Notes under the pieces: generated by a model
Seen by the model: the letters and a program-made list of their open reading frames with translations, nothing else
What the model was told of the DNA's origin: nothing
Database searches by the model: none
In this document: positions 1 to 10,400 of the stretch, piece after piece
Layout of the letters: every line of letters begins with the position of its first letter
Numbering within the stretch: the stretch's first letter is position 1
Translations under genes and position numbers: made by a program
From: Virgisporangium aurantiacum
Lineage (GTDB): Bacteria; Actinomycetota; Actinomycetes; Mycobacteriales; Micromonosporaceae
Length of the DNA: 64,000 nucleotides
Assembly: GCF_016863635.1 (NCBI RefSeq)
Contig: NZ_BOPG01000047.1
Span: 124,001 to 188,000 of the forward strand
Reading direction: 5' to 3'

Positions 1-38
1 TGGGGGTCTGCTCAACCATGCCGGCACTGTAAACCTTC

Positions 39-97
39 GTTAACTTTGTGGGAAGGCTCACATTCCGCCACGCGGGCGCACGCACAGGTAAGTTAAC
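39..97. promoter_or_regulatory. Inverted pair of GTTAACTT sites upstream of the thiolase gene
   Basis: GTTAACTT lies at 39-46 and its exact reverse complement AAGTTAAC at 90-97, in the 127 bases before the thiolase start. Both contain the palindrome GTTAAC, which is AT-rich for this genome. The arrangement resembles a paired operator for a fatty-acid-responsive repressor. No regulator gene is adjacent, so binding is inference. A Shine-Dalgarno GGAGG follows at about 118-122. Confidence 0.35.
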
Positions 98-127
98 CGA
101 CGAGTAGCAAACCCGCCGGAGGTTCTC

Positions 128-1342
<1,215 letters not shown>

Positions 1343-1352
1343 GGAGAGCACA

Positions 1353-1436
1353 ATGACCGAGCACTTGTGCGAGGGCATCATCAGACAGAGCCCTCCCGGT
1401 CAGGGCGGGTCACCACGAAGTGGGGACCCGACATGA
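1353..1436 (+). CDS. Possible 27-residue leader peptide between thiolase and fadB
   Basis: A short open frame of 27 codons begins with ATG ten bases after the thiolase stop and is preceded by GAGGAGAG, a better Shine-Dalgarno than that of the following gene. It ends in TGA at 1434-1436, overlapping the ATG of the hydratase/dehydrogenase at 1433 (ATGA). Its first bases, ATGACCGA, are identical to the first bases of the downstream gene. The geometry suggests translational coupling. The peptide has one cysteine and no recognisable domain. It could equally be a decayed 5' duplication of the fadB start. Confidence 0.4.
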   Translation: MTEHLCEGIIRQSPPGQGGSPRSGDPT

Positions 1437-3592
1437 CCGAAACGATCCGCTACGAGCGCGACGACGCCGGCATCGTCACCCTGACGCTCGACGACCCGGC
1501 CCACTCGGCGAACACGATGAGCGAGGCGTTCGGCCGTGACTTCAACGCCACGCTCGACCGGCTCGCCGACGAGCGCGACGACATCACCGGCGTCGTCATC
1601 ACCTCGGCCAAGAAGACCTTCTTCGCCGGCGGCGACCTCAACTCGCTCGGTGCGCTCGGCCCGGGCAGCGACCCGGCGCAGGTGTTCGAGCGGACCGCCC
1701 GCATCAAGGCCATGCTGCGCCGCCTGGAGACGCTCGGCCGGCCGGTGGTCGCGGCGCTGAACGGCTCGGCGCTGGGCGGCGGGTTGGAGATCGCGCTCGC
1801 CTGCCACCGCCGCATCGTCCTCGACGACTCGAAGATCGAGATCGGCTTTCCCGAGGTGACGCTCGGGCTGCTGCCCGGCGCCGGCGGCGTGGTGCGCACG
1901 GTGCGCCTGATCGGCATCGTCGACGCGCTGCTGAAGGTGCTCCTGCAGGGGCAGCGGCTGCGGCCGGCCGCCGCGCTGGAGGCCGGCCTGGTCCACGAGA
2001 TCGTCGGAGACCGGGACACGCTGATCGGCCACGCGAAGCAGTGGATCACGGAGAACCCCGAGGCCGCGCAGCCCTGGGACGTCAAGGGATACAAGATCCC
2101 CGGCGGGACGCCGTCGACCCCCAAACTCGCGGTCAACCTGCCCGCGTTCCCGGCCAACCTGCGCAAGCAACTCAAGGGCGCCCCGTACCCGGCGCCCCGC
2201 GCGATCCTCTCCGCCGCGGTCGAGGGCGCGCAGGTCGACATCGACTCCGCGTTCCGCATCGAGGGCCGGTACTTCACCGAACTCGCGACCGGTCAGATCT
2301 CGCAGAACATGATCAAGGCGTTCTTCTTCGACCTGCAGGCCGCGAACTCGCGCGCCCCGAAGGGCGCCCCACCGGTGACGAGCGTCGGCGTCCTCGGCGC
2401 CGGCATGATGGGCGCCGCGATCGCCTACGTGTGCGCGCGGGCCGGCATGCGCGTGGTCCTCAAGGACGTCACCGTCGAGGCGGCCGAGAAGGGCAAGGCC
2501 TACTCGGAACGCCTGCTCGACAAGGCGATCGGTCGCGGCCGGCAGACCGCCGAAGGCAAAGAAGAGCTTCTGGGACGCATCACAGCGGCCGCCGATCCCG
2601 CCGCGCTCGCCGGCGTGGAGCTGGTCATCGAGGCCGTGTTCGAGGACCCGGGCCTGAAGCACAAGGTCTTCGCCGAGATCGAAGACGTGGTGGCGCCCGA
2701 CGCGCTGCTGTGCTCCAACACGTCGACGCTGCCGATCACGGTGCTCGCCGAGGGCGTCAAGCGGCGGGCCGACTTCGTTGGTCTGCACTTCTTCTCGCCG
2801 GTCGACAAGATGCCGCTGGTCGAGGTCATCAAGGGCGAGAACACCAGCGACGAGGCCGTGACGCGGGCGCTGGGCGTGGTGCAGCAGCTTCGCAAGACGC
2901 CGATCGTGGTCAACGACAGTCGCGGCTTCTTCACCAGCCGGGTGATCGGCACGTTCACCAACGAGGGCATCTCGATGCTCGCCGAGGGCATTCCGGCGGC
3001 GACCATCGAGCAGGCCAGCAGCCAGGCCGGATACCCGGCGCCGGTGCTGCAGCTGATGGACGAGCTGACGCTCACCCTGCCGCGGAAGGTCCGCAAGGAG
3101 ACCATGGCAGCGGTGCTGGCGGCCGGCGGCATGTGGACGCCGAGCCCCGCCGAAGCCGTGATCGACCGGATGGTCGACGAGTTCGACCGTCCCGGCCGCT
3201 CCGGTGGCCGCGGCTTCTACGAGTACGAAGACGGGAAGCGCACCCGCCTCTGGCCCGGCCTGAAGGAAGCATTCGGCAAACAAGGGCTCGACCCGACAAC
3301 GATCGACCTGCGAGACCTGATCGAGCGGATGCTCTTCGTCGAGGCCCTCGAAGCGGTGAAGTGCTACGACGAGGGGGTGCTGACGAGCGTCGCCGACGCC
3401 AACGTCGGGTCGATCCTCGGCATCGGGTACCCCGGCTGGACGGGCGGCGTGCTGCAGTACATCAACCAGTACGACGGCGGTCTCAAGGGGTTCGTCGCCC
3501 GGTCGCGCGAACTGGCCGGGAAGTACGGCGACCGGTTCACGCCACCCGAGTCACTGGTGCGCCGGGCTGAGAGCGGCGACGGGTTCAACTAG
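1433..3592 (+). CDS. fadB: Bifunctional enoyl-CoA hydratase / 3-hydroxyacyl-CoA dehydrogenase (FadB/FadJ type)
   Basis: 719-residue trifunctional-type subunit that hydrates enoyl-CoA and oxidises the 3-hydroxyacyl-CoA with NAD+. Residues 1-200 form the crotonase domain, with oxyanion-hole segment ALGGGLEIALACH and the glutamate-bearing FPEVTLGLLPGAGG. The Rossmann motif GVLGAGMMGAAIA starts near 318, and the dehydrogenase catalytic histidine is in HFFSPVDKMPLVEV near 451. C-terminal 3HCDH domains follow. An upstream in-frame GTG at 1367 exists, but the ATG at 1433 matches where homology begins and overlaps the leader ORF. The gene pairs with the preceding thiolase. Its 3' end overlaps the convergent GGDEF-EAL gene by 42 nt. 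Confidence 0.94.
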   Translation: MTETIRYERDDAGIVTLTLDDPAHSANTMSEAFGRDFNATLDRLADERDDITGVVITSAKKTFFAGGDLNSLGALGPGSDPAQVFERTARIKAMLRRLETLGRPVVAALNGSALGGGLEIALACHRRIVLDDSKIEIGFPEVTLGLLPGAGGVVRTVRLIGIVDALLKVLLQGQRLRPAAALEAGLVHEIVGDRDTLIGHAKQWITENPEAAQPWDVKGYKIPGGTPSTPKLAVNLPAFPANLRKQLKGAPYPAPRAILSAAVEGAQVDIDSAFRIEGRYFTELATGQISQNMIKAFFFDLQAANSRAPKGAPPVTSVGVLGAGMMGAAIAYVCARAGMRVVLKDVTVEAAEKGKAYSERLLDKAIGRGRQTAEGKEELLGRITAAADPAALAGVELVIEAVFEDPGLKHKVFAEIEDVVAPDALLCSNTSTLPITVLAEGVKRRADFVGLHFFSPVDKMPLVEVIKGENTSDEAVTRALGVVQQLRKTPIVVNDSRGFFTSRVIGTFTNEGISMLAEGIPAATIEQASSQAGYPAPVLQLMDELTLTLPRKVRKETMAAVLAAGGMWTPSPAEAVIDRMVDEFDRPGRSGGRGFYEYEDGKRTRLWPGLKEAFGKQGLDPTTIDLRDLIERMLFVEALEAVKCYDEGVLTSVADANVGSILGIGYPGWTGGVLQYINQYDGGLKGFVARSRELAGKYGDRFTPPESLVRRAESGDGFN

Positions 3593-5488
3593 CGGGTTGC
3601 GGGCCAGCCACGGCTCGAACGGCTCGGGTGCGCCGATCGCCCAGCCCTGCCCGTAGTCGACGCCGATGGCCCGCAGACTCGCCATGATGTCTTCGCTCTC
3701 GACGAACTCGGCCACCGTCTGCAGCCCCATCTCCTGACTGATCCGGTTGACCGACTCCACCATGGCGTAGTCGACCGGGTCGGTCGTGATGCCGCGGACG
3801 AACGAGCCGTCGATCTTCACGATGTCCACCGGGAGGCGCTTGAGGTAGGCGAACGACGAGAGACCACTGCCGAAGTCGTCGAGCGCGAAGCGGCAGCCGA
3901 GGTTCTTGAGCTCGGTGATGAACGCGATCGCCGCGGTGATGTCGTTGATCGCGACCGTCTCGGTGACCTCGAAGCAGATCGCCGACGGCGGGATGCCGTT
4001 GCGGTCGAGCTGGTCGCGGATGAACGTCAGCAGCGACTGGTCGCCGAGCGACCCGCCGGACAGGTTGATCGAGAAGTGCTCCGACGGCTCCGCACCGGGC
4101 GTGTACCGGCCGGCGAGCGCGGCACAGGCTGCCTGCACCACCCAGCGGTCGACGGTGCCGACCAGGTTGTAGCGCTCGGCGGCCGGAAGGAACACGCCAG
4201 GGGAGATCAGCGAGCCGTCGTCGTCGCGCATGCGCACCAGCAGCTCGCCGTAGCGCTCGTGGCGGGTCGGGTCGGTGGACTCGATCGGCTGGTAGTACAG
4301 CACCAGGTCGTCGTGGTAGATCGCGGCCTGCAGGCGCTCGGCCCAGTGGGCCTGTCCCTGCTGGCGGGCGAACTGCTCGTCGTCGACGGTGACGACGTGC
4401 ACGCGGTTGCGGCCGCTCTCCTTGGCGACGTAGCAGGCCGCGTCGGCGGCGCCGAGGGCGTCGACGCCGTCCGGGTCGTTCACGGGGTCGAGCGCGACCA
4501 GGCCGGCGCTCAGGCCGATGCTGTAGAGCCGCCCGGCCACCGCGAACCGGTGCTCGCTGACGAGGGTGCGCAGTTCCTCGGCGAACGCGGCCGCGTCGGC
4601 GAGGCTGCGGTCGGCGAGCAGCACGGCGAACTCGTCTCCGCCGATGCGGGCCAACTGGTCGTTCGCGCCCATCCGGCCGCGGATCAGCCCGGTCACCTGG
4701 CGGAGCACCTCGTCACCGGCGGCGTGGCCGGAGCTGTCGTTGACGATCTTGAACTGGTCCAGGTCCATCAGGCAGACCGCGTGCTCGGCGATCTGGCTGC
4801 GCGGGTCACCGAGCAGCATGCTGATCTGCCGGTCGAACTCGCGCCGGTTGAGGTTCCCGGTGAGCGGGTCGTGGCTGGCCTCGTAGGCGAGGCGCTCGGC
4901 GATCGCCCGCTCGGCGGCCTGGGCCCGCTCGTTCAGACTCCAGTTGACGACCGCGGCGGCGGCCGCACCGGACAGGAACAGCGCGTGGATGATGGCCCAC
5001 TGAACCGGGTTGCTCCACGCCTCGGAGTGGTTGTAGACGGCGTGCGGCGCCACCACGCCGACGATCGCGTGTTCGACCACCACGAACGCGATGGCCAGCA
5101 GGAACGCCACCCAGTCCTGGTAGAACGTGATCACGAAGACCATGACGAAGAAGTGGAAATGCGTCTCGATCAACCCGCCCGACAGTTGCACCAGCGCGGC
5201 CGACGAGAAGAGCGCGGCCAGCGTGGCGAGCGCGGCCCGCAACCGTCGCGGCAGCCGCGACACGCCGGCCAGGCCGGTGAGCACCGCGACCGGCAGCGTC
5301 GCGGACGCGATGTTCAGCGGCGTGACCACCTGGTAGAACGCGTATCCGAGGATGCCGCCGGCGTGCAGCCAGAGGATGGCGACGATGGCACGGTGCCGGG
5401 CCTCCCAGTCGTTCTCGGGCAGGCGGTTGCCGCGCGGTAGCGCGGTAGCGAGCCAGCGCCAGGAACGGGCGATGACAGAGTTCGGCAT
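3551..5488 (-). CDS. Membrane-bound GGDEF-EAL protein (cyclic di-GMP synthesis/breakdown)
   Basis: 645 residues. The N-terminal ~190 residues hold about six hydrophobic segments with a His-rich stretch (ETHFHFF) seen in membrane sensor modules of chemoreceptors and GGDEF proteins. The diguanylate cyclase domain follows, with an intact GGDEF motif near 279 (RIGGDEFAVLL). The phosphodiesterase domain has ELL (YGELLVRM) in place of EAL near 413, but keeps DDFGSGLSS near 536, KIDGSF near 558 and TVAEFVE near 591, so it may still hydrolyse c-di-GMP. The start was placed at the ATG at 5488 because upstream in-frame translation is low-complexity shadow of the neighbouring gene. The 3' end overlaps fadB tail to tail. 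Confidence 0.92.
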   Translation of the reverse strand: MPNSVIARSWRWLATALPRGNRLPENDWEARHRAIVAILWLHAGGILGYAFYQVVTPLNIASATLPVAVLTGLAGVSRLPRRLRAALATLAALFSSAALVQLSGGLIETHFHFFVMVFVITFYQDWVAFLLAIAFVVVEHAIVGVVAPHAVYNHSEAWSNPVQWAIIHALFLSGAAAAAVVNWSLNERAQAAERAIAERLAYEASHDPLTGNLNRREFDRQISMLLGDPRSQIAEHAVCLMDLDQFKIVNDSSGHAAGDEVLRQVTGLIRGRMGANDQLARIGGDEFAVLLADRSLADAAAFAEELRTLVSEHRFAVAGRLYSIGLSAGLVALDPVNDPDGVDALGAADAACYVAKESGRNRVHVVTVDDEQFARQQGQAHWAERLQAAIYHDDLVLYYQPIESTDPTRHERYGELLVRMRDDDGSLISPGVFLPAAERYNLVGTVDRWVVQAACAALAGRYTPGAEPSEHFSINLSGGSLGDQSLLTFIRDQLDRNGIPPSAICFEVTETVAINDITAAIAFITELKNLGCRFALDDFGSGLSSFAYLKRLPVDIVKIDGSFVRGITTDPVDYAMVESVNRISQEMGLQTVAEFVESEDIMASLRAIGVDYGQGWAIGAPEPFEPWLARNPLVEPVAALSPAHQ

Positions 5489-5586
5489 GCCCTCGACATC
5501 GGATGCGCCGCGTCGGGCGTTAGGGCGAACCCCCGACCACGCCCGATCTGCAACCACGGGACACCCAGCTCGTCCATGAACGTCTA

Positions 5587-6384
5587 TTAGCGGCCCAGGT
5601 TGCGGTACCGGCGGACGGCGAGCGGCGCGAACACCGCGGTCAACCCCACCGGCCACAGCACCGCCATCAGCACCGGATGTTCGGCGATCCATCCCGACGG
5701 CGGTGTCAGGTCCGGGTTGCCGAACAGCGTCCGCGCCGCGGCCGCCGTCGACGACAGCGGGTTCCATTCCGACACCGTGCCCAGCCAGTCGGGCATCTGG
5801 GCGGGTGCGACGAACACGTTCGACAATGCGCTCAGCGGGAACGCCGCCGGGAACACGATCAGTCCGACCGCGTCCGGGTTCGGCACGATCAGGCCCAGGA
5901 AGATCCCCATCCACGTGATCGCCACCCGCAACAGCAGGATCAGCCCGATCGCGCTGAGCGCGTCGGCCCAGCCGTTGTTCCACTGCCAGCCGACGAGCAG
6001 GCCGCACACCAGCAACGTCGCCATCTCCAGCACCGCCCGTAGCAGGTCGGCGATGCTGCGACCGGTCACCAGCGCGCTGCGCGCCACCGGCATCGACCGG
6101 AACCGGTCCACCACGCCGCGGTTGACGTCGTTGGCGACCGAGGTCGCGGTGGCACCCAGGCCGTACAGCATGGTCATCACGAAGATGCCGGGCAGCAGGT
6201 ACTCGCGGTAGGCGTCGGCGCCGCCGGACATCCCGCTGCCGAACACGTAGCCCCAGACGAGCACGAACATGATGGGCAACGAGAAGTAGAGGATCAGTTC
6301 CTCGGGCGCCCGCACCACGTGCGACATGTTCCGCCCGGCCATCGTCAAGGAATCCCTGAACGTCCATCGCAGACCTGTACTCAT
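5587..6384 (-). CDS. ABC-2 type transporter permease, DrrB-like
   Basis: 265-residue ABC-2 membrane protein with about six hydrophobic helices and the N-terminal pattern of the daunorubicin-resistance DrrB family (cytoplasmic start, then PEELILYFSLPIMFVLVWG). It forms the membrane channel of an exporter with the ATPase encoded just upstream. The ATG overlaps the ATPase stop as ATGA at 6381-6384, so the two are translationally coupled. The substrate cannot be inferred; DrrAB-like pairs export hydrophobic drugs or lipids. No regulator lies beside it. Confidence 0.9.
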   Translation of the reverse strand: MSTGLRWTFRDSLTMAGRNMSHVVRAPEELILYFSLPIMFVLVWGYVFGSGMSGGADAYREYLLPGIFVMTMLYGLGATATSVANDVNRGVVDRFRSMPVARSALVTGRSIADLLRAVLEMATLLVCGLLVGWQWNNGWADALSAIGLILLLRVAITWMGIFLGLIVPNPDAVGLIVFPAAFPLSALSNVFVAPAQMPDWLGTVSEWNPLSSTAAAARTLFGNPDLTPPSGWIAEHPVLMAVLWPVGLTAVFAPLAVRRYRNLGR

Positions 6385-7370
6385 GCTTTTCGTCCTGTCA
6401 GGCTCAGGAAAGCTTCATCGAGCGTGGGCCGTCGCAACGCCACGTCCTCCACCGGAATCCCCGCGTCGTCCAGGGCGCGCACCACGCCCATCAGCGCTGC
6501 CGCCCGATCGCGCACGGGAACGGAGAGGCGGCGAAGTTCAAGATCAAGATCAATGGACCCCGACCCGACCCGCTCCAGCAGGGAGGCCGCCCGCTGGACA
6601 TCGTCCGAAGACCGCACCACCACCTCGACCCGGTCGCCGCCGATCGTCGACTTGAGCTCGTCCGGAGTTCCGGTCGCCACCACCCGGCCGGAGTCCACCA
6701 CCGACACCCGGTCGGCGAGCCGGTCCGCCTCGTCGAGGTACTGGGTGGTGAGCAGCACCGTGGCACCGCCGGTGACCAGTGAGCGCACGGCGTCCCATAA
6801 AGCATTTCTGCTGCGGGGGTCGAGCCCGGTCGTCGGTTCGTCGAGGAACAGCACGCTCGGCGCCAGGATCAGGCTCGCGGCCAGGTCGAGTCGTCGCCGC
6901 ATGCCGCCGGAGTACTGCTGCACCGACTTCCCGGCCGCGTCGGTGAGGCCGAACTGGTCGAGCAGTTCGTCGGCGCGTTCGCGGGCCCGTCGCCGGCTCA
7001 GGTGGTAGAGCCGGCCGAACAGCACGAGGTTCTGCCGGCCGCTGAGGATCTCGTCGACGGCGGCGTACTGGCCGGTCAGGCCGATGCGGGCGCGCACCTC
7101 CCCGGGTTGGCGCACGACGTCGAAGCCGGCGACCCGGGCGAGACCTGCGTCGAAGCGCAGCAACGTGGCGAGGATGCGCACGGCCGTGGTCTTGCCGGCT
7201 CCGTTCGGGCCGAGCAGGCCGTACACGGTTCCGGCCGGCACGCTGAGGTCGAAGCCGTCGAGCGCGTCGGTCGTCCCGTACCGCTTGCGGAGGCCGACCG
7301 CCTCGATGGCGACGCCCGCGGTCGCGGCCGCGCCGGCCGCCAGGCTGGTCGCGGGGCTAGGGGTTTGCAT
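6381..7370 (-). CDS. ABC transporter ATP-binding protein, DrrA-like
   Basis: 329-residue ATPase of an exporter. Walker A GPNGAGKTT is at 54-62, then the Q-loop (IGLTGQYAAVDE), the signature YSGGMRRRL near 153, Walker B VLFLDEPTTGLD near 173 and the H-loop region. The ~100-residue C-terminal extension after the ATPase core ends in PTLDEAFLSLTG, typical of the DrrA/NodI subfamily. It is the first gene of a two-gene operon with the DrrB-like permease. The ATG at 7370 is the most likely start; the preceding DNA runs into the neighbouring operon. Confidence 0.93.
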   Translation of the reverse strand: MQTPSPATSLAAGAAATAGVAIEAVGLRKRYGTTDALDGFDLSVPAGTVYGLLGPNGAGKTTAVRILATLLRFDAGLARVAGFDVVRQPGEVRARIGLTGQYAAVDEILSGRQNLVLFGRLYHLSRRRARERADELLDQFGLTDAAGKSVQQYSGGMRRRLDLAASLILAPSVLFLDEPTTGLDPRSRNALWDAVRSLVTGGATVLLTTQYLDEADRLADRVSVVDSGRVVATGTPDELKSTIGGDRVEVVVRSSDDVQRAASLLERVGSGSIDLDLELRRLSVPVRDRAAALMGVVRALDDAGIPVEDVALRRPTLDEAFLSLTGRKA

Positions 7371-7439
7371 GGGACGAGCATCAGCGCGCCCGCTGACCGC
7401 CGGCGCACCGGCCGCTGACGGCCGCCGCGGCCCGCCGGG

Positions 7440-10400
7440 TCAGGGGGTGAACATGCACCAGACGGCCTTGCCGCCCGGTGTCGGTCTCGTGCCCCAGCGG
7501 TCGGCCAGCATCGCGACCAGTTGGAGGCCGCGGCCGCGTTCGTCGTCGGGGCTCGGGCGCAGTTTTCGGGGGAGGAAGGGCGCGGCGTCGAAGACCTCGA
7601 CGATCACGTGGTTCGCGGTGCGCCGCAGGCGCAGTTCGATGGGGGGACGGGCGTGCAGTACGGCGTTGGCCACGAGTTCGCTGGTCAGCAGCACGATGTC
7701 GGCGGTGACCGGTGCGGACACCGCCCAGTCGGAGAGGGTGCGGCCGACGAACTCGCGGGTTTCCGGAACGGCGCTCGCCTCCGCCGGAACCCGGTGCATC
7801 ACCGACCGGGTGCGTTCGGCCTCGTCGGTGATGCGGGCCAGCAGGATGGCCACGTCGTCGGCCGGGCCGCCCGGCAGGAGGCGGGACACCAGGTGGTCGG
7901 GCACGTCGGCCAGCGGGCCGGCCACCGGTGCCAGCACCGTGCTGAGCAGGTCGATGCCCTCGTCGATGGCCTGGTCGCGGTGTTCCACCAGGCCGTCGGT
8001 GTAGAGCATGAGGAGGGCGTCGGGGGAGAGGGTGATCCGCTCCTCGGGCAGCGTCACCGGTCCGGCGCCCAGCGGGGGACCGGCCGCACCGGTCAGCCTC
8101 CGCGGGGGGCCGCCCGGTGTGACGAACAGCGGCGGGAGATGGCCCGCGTTGGCGTACACGAGCGTCCGGTCGCCCGGGTCGTACACCGCGTACACGCAGG
8201 TGACGATCTGGTCGTCGCCGAGGTCGCGTACCACGCCGTCGAGGAACTCGAGGACGTCGGCGGGGGCCAGGTCGAGCCGGGCGTAGGCGCGGACGGCCGC
8301 CCGGAGCTGGCCCATCACCGCGGCGGCGCGCACACCGCGGCCCATGACGTCGCCCATCACCAGCGCCGTGCGGTCGGCACCCAGTTCGATGACGTCGTAC
8401 CAGTCGCCGCCGACCTGCGTCCCCTCGACACCGGCGCGGTAGAACGTGGCGACCTCGAGGTGGTCCGGGGTGAACCGGGGCTCGGGAAGCAGGCTGCGCT
8501 GCAACTCGTCGGCGATCTGGTGCTCGCGGGCCGCAACCTCCTGCGCGGCGGCGACCGCCGCCATCGCCGCGTCGGCGTGGCGCTGCTCGGTGATGTCCTG
8601 GTTGCTGCCGCGCAGCCGGGCCGCGCGGCCCTCAGCGTCGCGTTCGAGGACGCCCAGCGTGCGGAACACGCGCTCGCCCCGGTCGGGCAGCAGCACGCGC
8701 ACCTCGTAGTCGAGCGGCGCCCCGGTGGTGATCGCCGCGTCGATCGCCGCGCGGACGCGGGGGAAGTCGTCGGGGTGCACGCGACCGAGCGTGGCCTCGT
8801 AGCCCTTCGTGCGCAGGTCGTCGGCGCTGATTCCGATCTGGCGGATGAACTCGTCCGACGCCACGATCGCGCCGGACTCGATGTCGAGCTCCCAGCTGCC
8901 GACCCCCGCCAGTTTCTGGGCCTGGTCGAGCAGCTGCTGGTTGCGCTCCAGCTCCGACCGGGCCCGCCGGGCCCGATCCAGTTCCAGGTTCGCGCGGACG
9001 CGGGCCAGCAGCTCCCGAGCGGCGAACGGCTTGACCAGGTAGTCGTCGACGCCGGCCTCCAGCCCCTCGACGGTGGCCTCGTCGCCGGCCCGGGCCGACA
9101 GCATCACCACCGGCACGAGCGACATCGCCGGGTCGGCGCGCATCTCCCGGAGCAGCCCGAAGCCGTCGAGGTTCGGCATCATCACGTCGGTCAGCACGAG
9201 GTCGGGCGTGCGGTGCCGGGCGGCGGCGAGCGCGGACGCGCCGTCGGGCGCCGTGCTCACCTCGTAGACGTCGGACAGCAACCGCACCAGGTACTCGCGC
9301 ATGTCGGCGTTGTCGTCGACGACGAGCACGTGCGGCCGGTGCGCCAGCGCGCCGCCGGCGGTGCGCGTCGGAGACTGCAGCTCCTCGAACGTGCCGGCGT
9401 CGTCGGCCATCCACCGCATCGCCTCGGCCAGGAAGCCCTCGACGTGCTCGCCGCTGGTGGTGGTCGATCCGCCCGGCCCGCGCACGACCTGGTCGGCCGG
9501 CAGGTGGGCGGTGCCGGTGCGGACGTGCACGGTGAACGTGCTGCCCGCACCGGGCGTCGAGGTGACCGACGCGCCGCCGCCGTGCAGCATGGCGAGCTCG
9601 GACACCAGGGCCAGCCCGATCCCGGACCCCTCATGGCTGCGCGACCGGACCCCCGACACCCGCTGGAACCGCTCGAAGAGGCGGGCCTGGTCGGTCGGTT
9701 CGATGCCGATGCCGGTGTCGATCACGGCCAGCTCCACGCGGTCGTCCCGCAGCCGGGTGCGCACCGTGATGCCGCCGGTGAACGTGAACTTCAACGCGTT
9801 GGAGAGCAGGTTGAGGACGACCTTCGCCCACATCTCGCGGTCGACGTACACGGGGTCGGGCAGCATCGGGCAGTCGACGGTGAGGCTCAGCCCGGCCCGT
9901 TCGATCGCGGGGTGGAACATGCTGGTCAGCTCGGCCGTGTACCGCGACAGGTCGACCGGCTCGTACCGGGCGGAGATGCCCTGCGACTCCAGCCGGGAGA
10001 AGTCCAGCAGCGTGTTGACCAGCTTCAGCAGCCGCTGCGCGTTGCGGTGCATCACCTCGACCCGTTCCCGCTGCCCCGGCGGCAGCGGGTGCGCGGTGTC
10101 GGTGAGGGCGTCCTCGGCCGGGCCGAGCATCAGCGTCAACGGCGTGCGGAACTCGTGGCTGACGTTGGTGAAGAACGCCGTCTTCGCCCGGTCGAGCTCG
10201 GCCAGCGACTCGGCCCGCTGCCGCTCCGCCTGGTAGGCCCGCGCGCTGGCGATCCCCGCGGCGAGCTGGCCGGCGATCAGGTCGACGAAGCCGCGGTAGG
10301 CCTCGTCGAACGGGCGGTACCGGTTGAGACCGACCACCAGGAACCCGTACGGACCCCCGCCGCCCTGGTCGGGCAGCGGAATGAGCACGGCCTGGGTGGG

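Noticed and set aside
3551..6367. Single 938-residue GGDEF-EAL protein reading from 6367
   Set aside because: The N-terminal 290 residues would be antisense-type shadow of the DrrB-like permease; homology begins at the ATG at 5488.
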